A program made the position numbers and the translations under genes. From Sansalvadorimonas sp965221135 (GTDB lineage Bacteria > Pseudomonadota > Gammaproteobacteria > Pseudomonadales > Endozoicomonadaceae): a DNA stretch of 64,000 nucleotides. Shown here one piece after another: positions 1-8,750 of the stretch (position 1 is the stretch's first letter; the number at the start of each line of letters is the position of its first letter). The DNA is taken from the NCBI GenBank assembly GCA_965221135.1, contig CBDCRZ010000127.1:62001-126000 (forward strand). Reading direction: 5' to 3'. Under the pieces are notes generated by a model. It worked only from the letters and a program-made list of their open reading frames with translations, did not search any database and was not told the origin of the DNA.

Positions 1-83
1 GCAAGAGCCATAGCCTCACGCATCCAGTGTTCATCATTGTTCTGATGCTGTTGTTGATGTGGCTGCTGTTGATGTTCCTGCAT
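1..83 (-). CDS. tadA: tRNA-specific adenosine deaminase, N-terminal fragment (cut by window edge)
   Basis: The minus strand reads ATG at 83 followed by a Gln/His-rich leader and then DEHWMREAMALA, which matches the start of TadA (the E. coli protein has EYWMRHALTLA). TadA deaminates A34 to inosine in the anticodon of tRNA-Arg(ACG). A good ribosome-binding site (GGGAGTAG) lies 6 bases upstream of the ATG. Only 27 codons are inside the window, so the zinc-binding catalytic motifs are not visible. The Gln/His-rich start is a lineage-specific extension. The identification rests on a short stretch. Confidence 0.75.
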   Translation of the reverse strand, partial: MQEHQQQPHQQQHQNNDEHWMREAMAL

Positions 84-174
84 CGATAGCTACTCCCGAA
101 AGCGGCTCGTAATAACCGCTCATAAAACGGCTGATCAAAAAAGAAGCCGCATTATAAGCCTCACCTTCAAGATG

Positions 175-1038
175 CTAAAGCCGCTGTAACAGTCCTTTAA
201 GGTGAGGCTTGCCAGCTTCAGAGGCTAACTGGAAATCAATCTTGTCACCCGAACGGTTGTAGCTGAACAAAACACTGGAAGGAAGATAGGCCGGGGTTTT
301 AAAAGCCACTTCAATAGAAAAAGGGTTGTCACCAATCAGAGGCTGCAGGCTGCCAAGACAGCGAGCCTTGGACCACATTCCATGAATAATAGGGCGTTTA
401 AAGCCAAACAGCTTTGCGGTAGGCCCCCACAGGTGAATCGGGTTTCTATCACCTGATATAGCCGCATAATTACGGCCAAGGTTAGCGGGAAGCTGCCATG
501 TCTGGACAATATCCAAAGGCGGGACAGGTTCTGGCTTGGGTTTATAGTGAGAACTACGAGAGTTTCCGGAAGAAGCATTCGACATACGATTCAAATTTGT
601 GGTCACACTTTCCCAAACCGTTTCACCCGCGGCTTCTATACGGGTGATGATGTCGAACTCCTGCCCGGCATCGCCCTCTCTTACCTCTTCCGACAGCGCA
701 CACTGCACATACAACAGCTCATTTTTCTCTATGGGTCGCATCTGTTGAATACGATTGCGCAGATGCACCATTCCCATAGGTTTAAAGGGCATAGCCGGGT
801 CAGTTAACAGCTGTATATGCAGGGGAAAGGCTTGAGTATGCAGCCAGGTCGCTGGTAAATACCGGCTCTCAGAAAAATGGCAAAGCCGAGCATACTGGCG
901 CACATTGTTAGTATCAGCCCGCACACCCTGCACGGCCACAGCCAGTGATGGCCATTCACCACTATGAGCCTTCTTTCTCAACGCCTTAGCGTAAAGGGAG
1001 AGCATCGACGGCATATGCTGGAGGACCCGGACTGTCAT
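175..1038 (-). CDS. MaoC-family hotdog dehydratase/hydratase
   Basis: A 287-residue protein whose C-terminal half has the MaoC hydratase signature SGDRNPIH at about residues 190-197, with the Asp and His expected for (R)-specific enoyl-CoA hydratase activity, followed by an IIHGM segment. The N-terminal half looks like a degenerate second hotdog fold, as in double-hotdog MaoC proteins. ATG at 1038 is preferred to the adjacent TTG at 1041 because GGGAG sits 7 bases upstream. It lies downstream of the large FabG-like gene on the same strand, and a thiolase is divergent, so the three probably handle 3-keto, 3-hydroxy and enoyl acyl-CoA intermediates. The natural substrate is not evident. Confidence 0.85.
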   Translation of the reverse strand: MTVRVLQHMPSMLSLYAKALRKKAHSGEWPSLAVAVQGVRADTNNVRQYARLCHFSESRYLPATWLHTQAFPLHIQLLTDPAMPFKPMGMVHLRNRIQQMRPIEKNELLYVQCALSEEVREGDAGQEFDIITRIEAAGETVWESVTTNLNRMSNASSGNSRSSHYKPKPEPVPPLDIVQTWQLPANLGRNYAAISGDRNPIHLWGPTAKLFGFKRPIIHGMWSKARCLGSLQPLIGDNPFSIEVAFKTPAYLPSSVLFSYNRSGDKIDFQLASEAGKPHLKGLLQRL

Positions 1039-1113
1039 CAATAAACTCCCTTAACTTTTGTTGCAGATGCTTTTTTTAAAAGCCTTGATATAAAAAGTCT
1101 TTATTTGAAAATA

Positions 1114-2535
1114 TCAGGCACCAATCAAAGACTGACCACACACCCGCAACACCTGCCCGGTCACACCCGTTGAAGCCGGGCTGGCAAAAAAGCCAATGGT
1201 CTCGGCCACATCCACGGGTAAACCACCCTGTACCAGAGAGTTCACCCGGCGACCAATGACGCGAGTCATTACAGGTATGGCAGCTGTCATTTTGGTTTCA
1301 ATAAAACCAGGAGCCACTGCGTTGATGGTGATATTTTTCTCCCTAAGAGGGTCAGACATAGCTTTCACATAACCGGCGACACCCGCTTTAGAAGTGGCAT
1401 AGTTCGTCTGCCCAAAGTTGCCGGCCAGGCCACTGACGGAAGAGACGCAAACAATACGGCCATTTTCCCGAATCAGCTCCCGGTTCAGCAGCTCTTCATT
1501 AATACACTCTGCGGCAATGAGATTTATATTCAGTACGCTGTCCCATAGTTCCGGCTTCATATTGCCCAGTGTCTTATCCCGGGTGATACCGGCATTGTGC
1601 ACAACAACATCCACCCCGCCATGCTCCTTTTCCAGAGCATCAGCAATATCCCGAGGGGCATTAGGCGCAGTGATATCAATCGCCAGCGCAGTGCCTCCAA
1701 GACGTGTAGCAACTTTCTGCAAATCCGCACTGGCCTGGGGAATATCCAAACACACCACTTTGGCACCATCCCGAGCCATAACTTCAGCAATGGACAAACC
1801 AATACCACGGGAAGCACCAGTAACGAGAACTGTTTTACCCGCCAGAGGCTGAGACCATTCCATATCAGGCACTGCCCAGCCGTCCCTGACGGCCAACACC
1901 TGACCCGTCACATAAGCAGAACGGGGGGAGAGGGTGAAACGAAGTGGCGATGCCAGATGGCTCTGGGCTTTGTCTGCAACAGTGATCAGTTGCACCGTTG
2001 TGCCTTTTTTGCCAATCTCCTTGGCCAGACTGCGGGTGAAGCCTTCTAATGCAGTCATGGCTGCAGCTTCAGAGATACCGGCACAGCTCTGCGCCGGACG
2101 ACCCAGAATAACAATACGCCCGGATGGCATCATTCTGCGCACCACGGGTTTAAAAAATGTGTGTAACGCCCGCAACTCTTCCGTAGAACTGATACCGGTA
2201 GCATCAAACACCAGTCCCTGAAAACGGGTGTTATCTCCCTGAGCGGTATTCACCTGCGTCACCTTTCGCCCGACCTTCTCACCTGCAGCAATAAGCCGGG
2301 AGGCCTGAGTATCAACCGCATGACAACAGATATCTGCCTGAGATTCAGCCAACACGGCAAGAACATCGTTCAGTGCGTAGCCGCCTTCGGCAGCACCTAC
2401 CAGTACACGTCCGCTAATAAAATCAGCTGTAGCACCCTTCTGTCGAGCCAGGGTCACAGGCACGGGAAGTCCCAAAGCCCGAAACAGCTTTTTACCCAAG
2501 GGTGAGGCAGCAATTTTTTGATATCTGTCGGACAT
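1114..2535 (-). CDS. 3-oxoacyl-ACP/CoA reductase, high-molecular-weight FabG type
   Basis: A 473-residue short-chain dehydrogenase. The C-terminal half is a complete SDR domain: the cofactor loop TGASRGIG at about residues 237-244, NNAG-like HNAG, a catalytic Ser in SSVSG and YATSK near residue 376. The N-terminal ~210 residues form a second, degenerate Rossmann-like half, as in the FabG4-type large reductases (about 450 residues, against 245 for ordinary FabG). It would reduce 3-ketoacyl thioesters to 3-hydroxyacyl thioesters. GGGAG lies 9 bases before the ATG. It precedes the MaoC gene on the same strand and is divergent from the thiolase, supporting a shared acyl-chain module. Confidence 0.9.
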   Translation of the reverse strand: MSDRYQKIAASPLGKKLFRALGLPVPVTLARQKGATADFISGRVLVGAAEGGYALNDVLAVLAESQADICCHAVDTQASRLIAAGEKVGRKVTQVNTAQGDNTRFQGLVFDATGISSTEELRALHTFFKPVVRRMMPSGRIVILGRPAQSCAGISEAAAMTALEGFTRSLAKEIGKKGTTVQLITVADKAQSHLASPLRFTLSPRSAYVTGQVLAVRDGWAVPDMEWSQPLAGKTVLVTGASRGIGLSIAEVMARDGAKVVCLDIPQASADLQKVATRLGGTALAIDITAPNAPRDIADALEKEHGGVDVVVHNAGITRDKTLGNMKPELWDSVLNINLIAAECINEELLNRELIRENGRIVCVSSVSGLAGNFGQTNYATSKAGVAGYVKAMSDPLREKNITINAVAPGFIETKMTAAIPVMTRVIGRRVNSLVQGGLPVDVAETIGFFASPASTGVTGQVLRVCGQSLIGA

Positions 2536-2772
2536 GAACGAAAAACTCCCTTACTCTATTTCTGCAAAAAGCATTTTTGCAAACAGTCACTGACTGCACA
2601 CTAACAGACGAACCGTCAGAATAGCCAATATCGCGCCTTTGCAAACAGCTATTTTTGTACGAAAGTCTATGCTGCGCATCAACTATGTAAACCGGTTCTA
2701 TAAACCAGCCCTATAAATAAGCTCCATATAATGTTGTTCTTAACAACAACTCTTTTTCCAGGGGAGAAGACA

Positions 2773-4068
2773 GTGAGCCAGACAATCCAGAAAGTGGCCA
2801 TTCTCGGCGGCAACCGTATCCCTTTTGCCCGCTCAAATACCGCTTACTCCCACGCCAGCAACCAGGATATGTTGACGGCAGCCCTGAATGGCCTGATCAA
2901 CCGCTACCACCTGCAAGGCCAACTGATGGGGGAAGTGGTTGCTGGTGCGGTGATCAAACACTCCAAAGATTTTAACCTGACCCGGGAATCTGTACTTAGC
3001 ACATCTCTCGACCCTCGCACCTCCTGCCTGGATATTCAAAAAGCCTGTGCCACTGGCCTGGAAGCGGCCATTCTTGTTGCTAATAAAATAGCCTTGGGGC
3101 AGATCGACTGCGGTATTGCCGGTGGCGCCGACACCACCTCCGATGCACCTATCGGTGTCAGCGAAGGGCTGCGTAAAGTTCTGCTGGACCTTAATCGCAG
3201 CAAAACCATGGGCGAACGCCTTAAACACATCGGTCGTCTGCGCCCCAAACATATTGCGCCTTTGATTCCTTCCAACGGTGAACCCCGCACGGGCTTGTCG
3301 ATGGGAGGCCATGCCGAGATCACCGCAAAAGAGTGGAATGTCTCTCGTGAAGACCAGGATGCCCTGACCTTGAGAAGTCACCAGAACCTTCATCGCGCCT
3401 ATGAAGAGGGGTTCTTTGATGATCTGGTGACACCGTTTATGGGTGTTGAGCGGGATAACACTCTGCGACCAGATTCCACAGCGGACAAACTCGCCAAACT
3501 TAAACCGTCCTTCGATAAAAAGAGCGGCCGTGGAACACTCACTGCCGCCAACAGCTCCAACCTTACCGATGGTGCGTCCACTGTTCTGCTGGCCAGCGAA
3601 AACTGGGCGGCACAGCATAACCTGCCAGTGAAAGCCTTCCTGACTCACTATCAATCAGCCAGCGTCGACTTTTTCGGCAAAAACAGCAGTGAGAAAGAAG
3701 GCCTGTTGATGTCCCCTGCTTATGCTGTGCCTGCCATGTTGAAAAAAGCAAAGCTGTCACTTCAGGACTTCGACTTTTATGAAATTCATGAAGCCTTTGC
3801 TGCACAGGTGCTGTGCACATTAAAAGCCTGGGAAAATACCGACTTCTGCAAGAAGCATTTTGACCTCGACCAGCCTCTGGGGGTTATTGATCGTGACCGC
3901 CTGAATAGAAATGGCAGCTCTCTGGCTACCGGTCATCCGTTTGCAGCCACAGGAGCCCGTATTATTGCCACTCTGGCCAAACAGCTGGAACAGAAAGGCT
4001 CCGGACGTGGGCTGATCTCTATCTGCGCAGCAGGCGGCCAGGGTATTACCGCCATCATTGAGCGCTAA
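2773..4068 (+). CDS. acetyl-CoA C-acetyltransferase (thiolase, FadI-like)
   Basis: A thiolase of 431 residues counted from GTG at 2773, which is preceded by AGGGGAG and begins VSQTIQKVAILGG; an ATG 42 bases further upstream has no ribosome-binding site and would add an unlikely leader. Visible active-site parts are the acyl-accepting Cys in KACATGLEAA (about residue 92), the HEAF His (about 339), the GHP segment (about 387) and the C-terminal Cys in SICAAGGQG (about 418). It catalyses reversible Claisen condensation or thiolysis of acyl-CoA. Its partners are the divergent FabG-like and MaoC genes. It could also feed acetoacetyl-CoA to the mevalonate operon 45 kb away; this is inference. Confidence 0.9.
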   Translation: MSQTIQKVAILGGNRIPFARSNTAYSHASNQDMLTAALNGLINRYHLQGQLMGEVVAGAVIKHSKDFNLTRESVLSTSLDPRTSCLDIQKACATGLEAAILVANKIALGQIDCGIAGGADTTSDAPIGVSEGLRKVLLDLNRSKTMGERLKHIGRLRPKHIAPLIPSNGEPRTGLSMGGHAEITAKEWNVSREDQDALTLRSHQNLHRAYEEGFFDDLVTPFMGVERDNTLRPDSTADKLAKLKPSFDKKSGRGTLTAANSSNLTDGASTVLLASENWAAQHNLPVKAFLTHYQSASVDFFGKNSSEKEGLLMSPAYAVPAMLKKAKLSLQDFDFYEIHEAFAAQVLCTLKAWENTDFCKKHFDLDQPLGVIDRDRLNRNGSSLATGHPFAATGARIIATLAKQLEQKGSGRGLISICAAGGQGITAIIER

Positions 4069-4127
4069 GCCAGGTTAAGGCCCTAAAAGATCTCTCACTG
4101 AAATCTGGGTTAATAACTGACAAGAAT

Positions 4128-4162
4128 GTGACTCTGCCACCATTTATTATCGGCAGAGTCAC
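4128..4162. repeat. perfect 11-bp inverted repeat downstream of the thiolase gene
   Basis: GTGACTCTGCC at 4128-4138 is exactly complementary to GGCAGAGTCAC at 4152-4162, with a 13-base loop. No T-run follows on either strand. It could be a factor-dependent terminator hairpin for the thiolase transcript or a dyad operator upstream of the T3SS chaperone gene. Confidence 0.6.
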
Positions 4163-4292
4163 GCCCCTTCACCATTCTCCGTCAAAGAAATAAAGCTCTC
4201 AATCCTATCCTCGTAGGACTGATTTTTTATGCTTAACTTCTACTAAGACCGCATCACACATGGAATATAGAAAGCCAGGGAGGATTTCAACC

Positions 4293-4790
4293 ATGTCCCA
4301 TCGGCAAAATGTCGAAGAAAACCTGCAGCGCTTTGCCGAAGGTATTGGCCTTGGTGAGTTAAAGCTGAATGAGCATGGCGCCTGTGGCCTCTGCTTTGAT
4401 GATACATTGATCGTTAACATGGAGTATCTGGAAGAAGATGAAGCCCTGGTCTTTGTCTCTGCAGTGAAACCAGTAGACGCTCATGCTAGCAGCGATGACA
4501 AGGTGGCACAGTTCGAGAAGCTACTGTTTATCAACCTGCAACATCACAGTATGCAGGGAGCTTACTTAGCGCTGAACCATGACAAGACCGAAATCCTGTT
4601 GATTCGCTCAATGACCGCCGGTATCGATTACGGCACCTTTGAGTCCAACCTGGAAAAATTCGTGAACACTCTGGAATGGGTGGTTCAGGAATCCGGCAAT
4701 ACCGACAGCGATGGTTCAGGTCCGCAACCACCATCCAGCAATACACCACCACCGGCTCAGCCCGATGGCGGAATGGGCATAATGGTTTAA
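4293..4790 (+). CDS. CesT-family type III secretion chaperone
   Basis: A small acidic protein (165 residues from ATG 4293, with AGGGAGG 8 bases upstream). Residues 1-135 have the CesT/SycE pattern: an N-terminal amphipathic helix (NVEENLQRFAEGIGL), the strand pair around CGLCFDDTLIVNMEYLEE, and a C-terminal helix (FESNLEKFVNTLEWV). Class I chaperones of this type bind a single effector or a few effectors and deliver them to the SctN ATPase, whose gene follows. The last ~30 residues are a Pro/Ser/Gly-rich tail not usual for the family. A strong intrinsic terminator separates it from sctN, so it is probably its own transcript. The cognate effector is not identifiable here. Confidence 0.75.
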   Translation: MSHRQNVEENLQRFAEGIGLGELKLNEHGACGLCFDDTLIVNMEYLEEDEALVFVSAVKPVDAHASSDDKVAQFEKLLFINLQHHSMQGAYLALNHDKTEILLIRSMTAGIDYGTFESNLEKFVNTLEWVVQESGNTDSDGSGPQPPSSNTPPPAQPDGGMGIMV

Positions 4791-4821
4791 GCCCAAGTTA
4801 AGAAATATCCCCCACTCATAG

Positions 4822-4845
4822 CGCCCTGCCAAGGGCGTTTTTTTT
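4822..4845 (+). terminator. intrinsic terminator between the chaperone gene and sctN
   Basis: CGCCCT (4822-4827) pairs with AGGGCG (4832-4837) and is followed at once by eight T residues. It ends the chaperone transcript before the sctN-U operon. Confidence 0.85.
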
Positions 4846-4919
4846 GCCTGATCTCTTGTCACAACAGTTAACCCCGGCAGCCTTCGGCCGATTGACTAAA
4901 GAGAAGAAGGGAGCAGACT

Positions 4920-6254
4920 TTGAGCAATAACGAAGCACTGGGTTATTTAACAGAAGCCCTGCAGAACGCAGTCGATGGCAGCCGCCTGGTTGATATCCGC
5001 GGTCGTGTCACCGAAGTACAGGGCATGATCATCAAGGCCGCCGTTCCCGGGGTTAAAATTGGTGAGCTCTGTGAACTCTTCACCCCTGGCGAAGAAGGGA
5101 TGAACTACGCGGAAGTGGTCGGCTTTGAAGGCTACGATGCAGTGCTTAGCCCTCTTGGCGATATGCTGGGCATTTCCTCCAATACCGAAGTCATTCCCAC
5201 CGGTCGTGTACATCATGTGGCTGTGGGCAATCATCTGCTTGGGCGCGTACTGGACGGCATGGGTCGCCCTCTCCACCAGGACCCTGATGAACAGATCACT
5301 CCCGAGGACTGGTATCCGGTATACGCCAATGCTCCTGATCCACTGACACGAAAGATTATCGACAAACCCATACCTCTGGGCCTGCGGGTGCTGGATGGCG
5401 TACTGACCTGCGGTGAAGGTCAGCGTATGGGTATATTCGCTGCCGCTGGTGGTGGTAAGTCCACCCTGCTCTCTATGCTGGTGAAAGGTGCTGATGTTGA
5501 TGTCACCGTTCTTGCACTGATCGGTGAACGGGGACGAGAGCTAAGAGAATTCCTGGAACATGACCTTGGGCCGGAAGGTGTAAAAAAGTCGGTCACTATA
5601 GTCGCCACCTCAGACAAATCCTCCATGGAACGAGCCAAGGCAGCTTACACCGCCACAGCCGTCGCCGAATACTTTAGGGACAAGGGCCAGCGTGTTCTGC
5701 TACTGATGGATTCCGTGACCCGTTTTGCTCGAGCCCAGCGTGAAATCGGCCTGGCCGCTGGCGAACCACCTACACGTCGAGGCTTCCCACCCTCAGTATT
5801 TGCAACACTGCCCAAACTGATGGAACGGGCAGGTATGTCTGACAAAGGTTCCATTACCGCTTTCTACACCGTACTGGTGGAAGGTGATGATATGAGCGAA
5901 CCCGTGGCTGATGAAACCCGATCCATTCTCGACGGCCACATTATCCTGTCCCGTAAACTGGCATCCGCTAACCATTACCCAGCCATTGACGTACTCGCCA
6001 GTGCCAGCCGTGTTATGAACAATATTGTTGGTAAAGAACACATAGCCGCCGCCGGTAAGGTTCGCGAGCTGATGGCCAAATATGAAGAGATAGAACTACT
6101 GGTGAAGGTGGGCGAATACAAGCAGGGTACTGATCCTATGGCGGATATTGCCCTGGCCAAGATTGACAGCATTCGCACCTTCCTCAAACAGCGAACCGAT
6201 GAACTCTCTCCTTTTGATACAACCGTGCAGCAGCTTCATCAGCTGATCCAATAG
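4920..6254 (+). CDS. sctN: type III secretion system ATPase SctN
   Basis: A 444-residue homologue of YscN/InvC/FliI, the hexameric ATPase that unfolds and feeds substrates into the export gate at the cytoplasmic face. The Walker A loop AAAGGGKST lies near residue 175 and is followed by ALIGERGRE; the Walker B segment is LLLMDSVTRFARA, and GEPPTRRGFPPSVF follows. It starts at TTG 4920, with AAGGGAG upstream; no ATG or GTG fits better. It is first of an eight-gene run in Ysc-like order (N-O-P-Q-R-S-T-U). Presence of the rest of that run separates it from flagellar FliI or F-type ATPases. Confidence 0.95.
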   Translation: MSNNEALGYLTEALQNAVDGSRLVDIRGRVTEVQGMIIKAAVPGVKIGELCELFTPGEEGMNYAEVVGFEGYDAVLSPLGDMLGISSNTEVIPTGRVHHVAVGNHLLGRVLDGMGRPLHQDPDEQITPEDWYPVYANAPDPLTRKIIDKPIPLGLRVLDGVLTCGEGQRMGIFAAAGGGKSTLLSMLVKGADVDVTVLALIGERGRELREFLEHDLGPEGVKKSVTIVATSDKSSMERAKAAYTATAVAEYFRDKGQRVLLLMDSVTRFARAQREIGLAAGEPPTRRGFPPSVFATLPKLMERAGMSDKGSITAFYTVLVEGDDMSEPVADETRSILDGHIILSRKLASANHYPAIDVLASASRVMNNIVGKEHIAAAGKVRELMAKYEEIELLVKVGEYKQGTDPMADIALAKIDSIRTFLKQRTDELSPFDTTVQQLHQLIQ

Positions 6255-6264
6255 GCCAGGATCG

Positions 6265-6726
6265 ATGCTGAATGATCTGCTGCGTATCAAAAGGATTCGA
6301 GAGAAGTCCGCTGAAGATGAAGTACGAAAGTGCCGATACCGTGTAGAAGTCGCTACAAAGGAGCTCGAAGACAAGAAACAGGAGCTCACCCAGTACAAAG
6401 AGTGGCGAATACAGGAAGAGCAGCGGCTTTACGACGAAATTATGAATACCCAGGTCAAACAGTTCGATCTGGATATTCTCAAACAAACAATTGCCAAGCT
6501 GCGGGAGAAGGACCTGATTTTACAGGATGCCATCACCAAAGCTGAAGAGCATCTTGAAGAGACAAAGCAGCAACTGGAAGAGGCTCGGGACAAACACCGA
6601 CTGGCTACCCAGGCTGTACAGAAGTTTGAAGAGTTTACTGATGTACTGAACCAGGAAGAGGCCAAAGAGAAGGCCCGTCAGGAAGACCTGGAATTGGAAG
6701 AGTTCACAGTCAGAAAGCGGTTCTGA
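6265..6726 (+). CDS. sctO: type III secretion stalk protein SctO
   Basis: A 153-residue, almost wholly helical, highly charged protein with heptad-like Glu/Lys/Gln repeats throughout, as expected for the two-helix coiled-coil hairpin of the YscO/InvI/FliJ family. SctO links the SctN hexamer to the SctV export ring. Sequence conservation in this family is low, so the call rests on its position directly after sctN (10-base gap), its length and its coiled-coil character. Confidence 0.8.
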   Translation: MLNDLLRIKRIREKSAEDEVRKCRYRVEVATKELEDKKQELTQYKEWRIQEEQRLYDEIMNTQVKQFDLDILKQTIAKLREKDLILQDAITKAEEHLEETKQQLEEARDKHRLATQAVQKFEEFTDVLNQEEAKEKARQEDLELEEFTVRKRF

Positions 6727-6755
6727 ATGTAAAACGTACTGAAAGGAAGCAGGCT

Positions 6756-7448
6756 ATGAGCAGCGTACAGGGACCATCATCACAACCCTCTTCTGCCCCA
6801 AAAGAAAACAGAGGGGACAACCCTGCCCAGAAGAAAGAAGCAGAGAAAAGCAGCGATGATTTCGACAGCGCCCTGAAAAAGAAGAGGGGTCGTGGAGATC
6901 AGTCAAAAGGAGAACAGATGAAAGGCGAGAAGAAAGACGGCCTCGAAGACCTGTTCCGCCAGCAGGCCAACACCCGAAAGAAAGAAGGCCGGGAGGATTC
7001 AGAGTCCCTCCCCCAACAGGGTGAAGCCACTAAAACACTGGAAGCCCGTATGGGCAAGACCGCTGAAGTCGCTCCCGCCGACAACAAAGATATGATCGAC
7101 AAGATTGATAAGATCGCGGACAAGATCATGGTCAGCACCGCTGCGGATGTGAAAACGGTGAAGATCGACTTTAAAGATGGCGTACTGCCCGGCACCGAAG
7201 TAATGATTCGCAAAGATGCTGCCGGCAAGCTGCAGATAGATTTCACCACCACCTCTGCTGACTCCTTTAACTTCCTCAACAAAGGCGAGCAGGCCCTGAT
7301 GGACACCCTCAACCGCAAGATGGATGGGGATGTCACGGTCAACATCAAAATGCAGGGCAGTGGTGCAGAAGGTGATACTGGCGATGGTCGCTCCCGGGAG
7401 GAGTATATGGCCGAGGATGAAGACGACAAAGACAAGAAGGATGACTGA
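6756..7448 (+). CDS. sctP: type III secretion needle-length regulator SctP (probable)
   Basis: A 230-residue protein. The N-terminal ~100 residues are Lys/Glu/Ser/Gln-rich and probably disordered. A compact domain follows at about residues 125-210 (VKTVKIDFKDGVLPGTEVMIRK...), and the tail is very acidic (EDEDDKDKKDD). This layout, unstructured and export-prone at the N-terminus with a small C-terminal domain, is typical of YscP/HpaP/SpaN-type switch proteins that set needle length and change substrate specificity through SctU. Position between sctO and sctQ supports the call; direct sequence similarity is weak. Confidence 0.7.
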   Translation: MSSVQGPSSQPSSAPKENRGDNPAQKKEAEKSSDDFDSALKKKRGRGDQSKGEQMKGEKKDGLEDLFRQQANTRKKEGREDSESLPQQGEATKTLEARMGKTAEVAPADNKDMIDKIDKIADKIMVSTAADVKTVKIDFKDGVLPGTEVMIRKDAAGKLQIDFTTTSADSFNFLNKGEQALMDTLNRKMDGDVTVNIKMQGSGAEGDTGDGRSREEYMAEDEDDKDKKDD

Positions 7449-7453
7449 CACCT

Positions 7454-8665
7454 ATGTCTATCCAAGCGTCTATCCAACATTTTCCGTTTAAAACCCTGTC
7501 TCACCCGCAGGCGTTACTTAATAATCTGGTCAGCCACAATGGCTCCGGAAAAAGCCCTGTTCTTCAATCCCAGATTCAGGGCGTGCCCTGTGATATTTAT
7601 TTAACACCGCAAATCGACGACCGCGCCTTCGACTTTGAACTGCAGGTCACTATGGACAACCTGCCTGTGCGTGTACAGGTATCCCGGGATCTGTTCTCAG
7701 GTATCGCCATGGGTGGCTCGCCACTGACCAACCTGCTGGAACAACTGCCAGATGACCTGAAGTTAGGCTGTGCCTCCAAAGCGACTGAGCGTCTGCTCAA
7801 CGACCTGCGAGCAACTCTTCAGAAAGATTTCCGTCTGAACCGTGTTTCCCGCTGTGAACCTGTTCCCGAGGGCACACCATGTCTGGGCATAGCCTTCAAA
7901 AGCCCTGAACGCACCTCGACAGGGCGACTGATTATCACTGACCCGATTCATACCCTGCTGAAAGAGCAGATAGGTACAGGTCCTGCGACACTGGCCGATC
8001 ATCTAGCTATGCCCCTTGCGGTGGAAGTTGGTCATACAATCCTGGCCGATACCCGCCTCAAGCAGCTGGCCAGTGGCGATATAGTCCTGCTGGAACGCAG
8101 CTGGTACCGGAATCAGGACCATGTATTTCTCAGAATGTCCGACACCTCGGGCTTTCTGTGCACTATTAATCATTCCCAGGTCACCCTCGATCGTATGATC
8201 AAACAAGGGATGACATCGCAAGGAGAGGATGGCGCCATGAGCGACGACTTCGATGATTTTGATGACTTCGACGATGATCTGGATCTCGGCGACGATTTCG
8301 ATGACGACAATAATCTGAGCCCTGCCGTGCCTCAGGCCGCTGCTCCACATCACGAGCCTGCACCTGAAGCCGCTCATCAGCCCGAAGCTGCAGCGCCACA
8401 GGAAGCCGCTGCACCTCAGGCCGCACCTGCACAAAAGGTTGAGCATCAGGATCTACAGGGTTTGCCCGTCAAACTTGTGTTTGATGTAGGCCACCATGAA
8501 CTAACAGTGGGCGAGATGGGTCGTCTTGGCCCTGGTTACACCTTTGAGCTAAATCGGGATATCACCAGCCCGGTCACCATGAAAGCCAATGGCAAACCTT
8601 TTGCCGAGTGCGAGCTGGTCAGTATCAATAATCAGCTGGGTGCACGGATTCTGAAGCTGTTGTAA
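7454..8665 (+). CDS. sctQ: type III secretion cytoplasmic ring protein SctQ
   Basis: A 403-residue YscQ/HrcQ/SpaO homologue, part of the sorting platform under the export gate. The C-terminal ~70 residues (LPVKLVFDVGHHELTVGEM ... GARILKLL) form a SpoA/FliN-like domain. Residues ~262-285 are an extreme Asp-rich stretch with DDF repeats, and residues ~290-330 an Ala/Pro/Glu/His-rich linker. The acidic stretch begins exactly at an in-frame ATG (8237) with its own strong ribosome-binding site, so a second, C-terminal product is likely (separate entry). It starts 5 bases after sctP ends, indicating translational coupling. Confidence 0.9.
   Translation: MSIQASIQHFPFKTLSHPQALLNNLVSHNGSGKSPVLQSQIQGVPCDIYLTPQIDDRAFDFELQVTMDNLPVRVQVSRDLFSGIAMGGSPLTNLLEQLPDDLKLGCASKATERLLNDLRATLQKDFRLNRVSRCEPVPEGTPCLGIAFKSPERTSTGRLIITDPIHTLLKEQIGTGPATLADHLAMPLAVEVGHTILADTRLKQLASGDIVLLERSWYRNQDHVFLRMSDTSGFLCTINHSQVTLDRMIKQGMTSQGEDGAMSDDFDDFDDFDDDLDLGDDFDDDNNLSPAVPQAAAPHHEPAPEAAHQPEAAAPQEAAAPQAAPAQKVEHQDLQGLPVKLVFDVGHHELTVGEMGRLGPGYTFELNRDITSPVTMKANGKPFAECELVSINNQLGARILKLL
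8237..8665 (+). CDS. sctQ: internal translation product SctQ-C (predicted)
   Basis: Inside sctQ and in the same frame, ATG 8237 is preceded by AAGGAGAGG (from 8220), 8 bases from its end to the ATG. The product would be 142 residues: Asp-rich head, Ala/Pro linker and the complete SpoA domain. YscQ, SsaQ, Spa33 and SpaO are known to produce such a C-terminal fragment from an internal start, and it forms part of the C-ring. That precedent and the quality of this site make the second product likely here, but it is predicted and not shown. Confidence 0.6.
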   Translation: MSDDFDDFDDFDDDLDLGDDFDDDNNLSPAVPQAAAPHHEPAPEAAHQPEAAAPQEAAAPQAAPAQKVEHQDLQGLPVKLVFDVGHHELTVGEMGRLGPGYTFELNRDITSPVTMKANGKPFAECELVSINNQLGARILKLL

Positions 8666-8750
8666 AACTGATTCCAAAAGGAAGCAGAGCTTTATTTAAC
8701 AACATCACCAAACCTGCAGCAGTAGGCAGCAAACGGAGAGAAGGCCAGAG

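Noticed and set aside
2833..3654. 273-codon open frame opposite the thiolase gene
   Set aside because: Antisense shadow; the thiolase on the other strand is certain.
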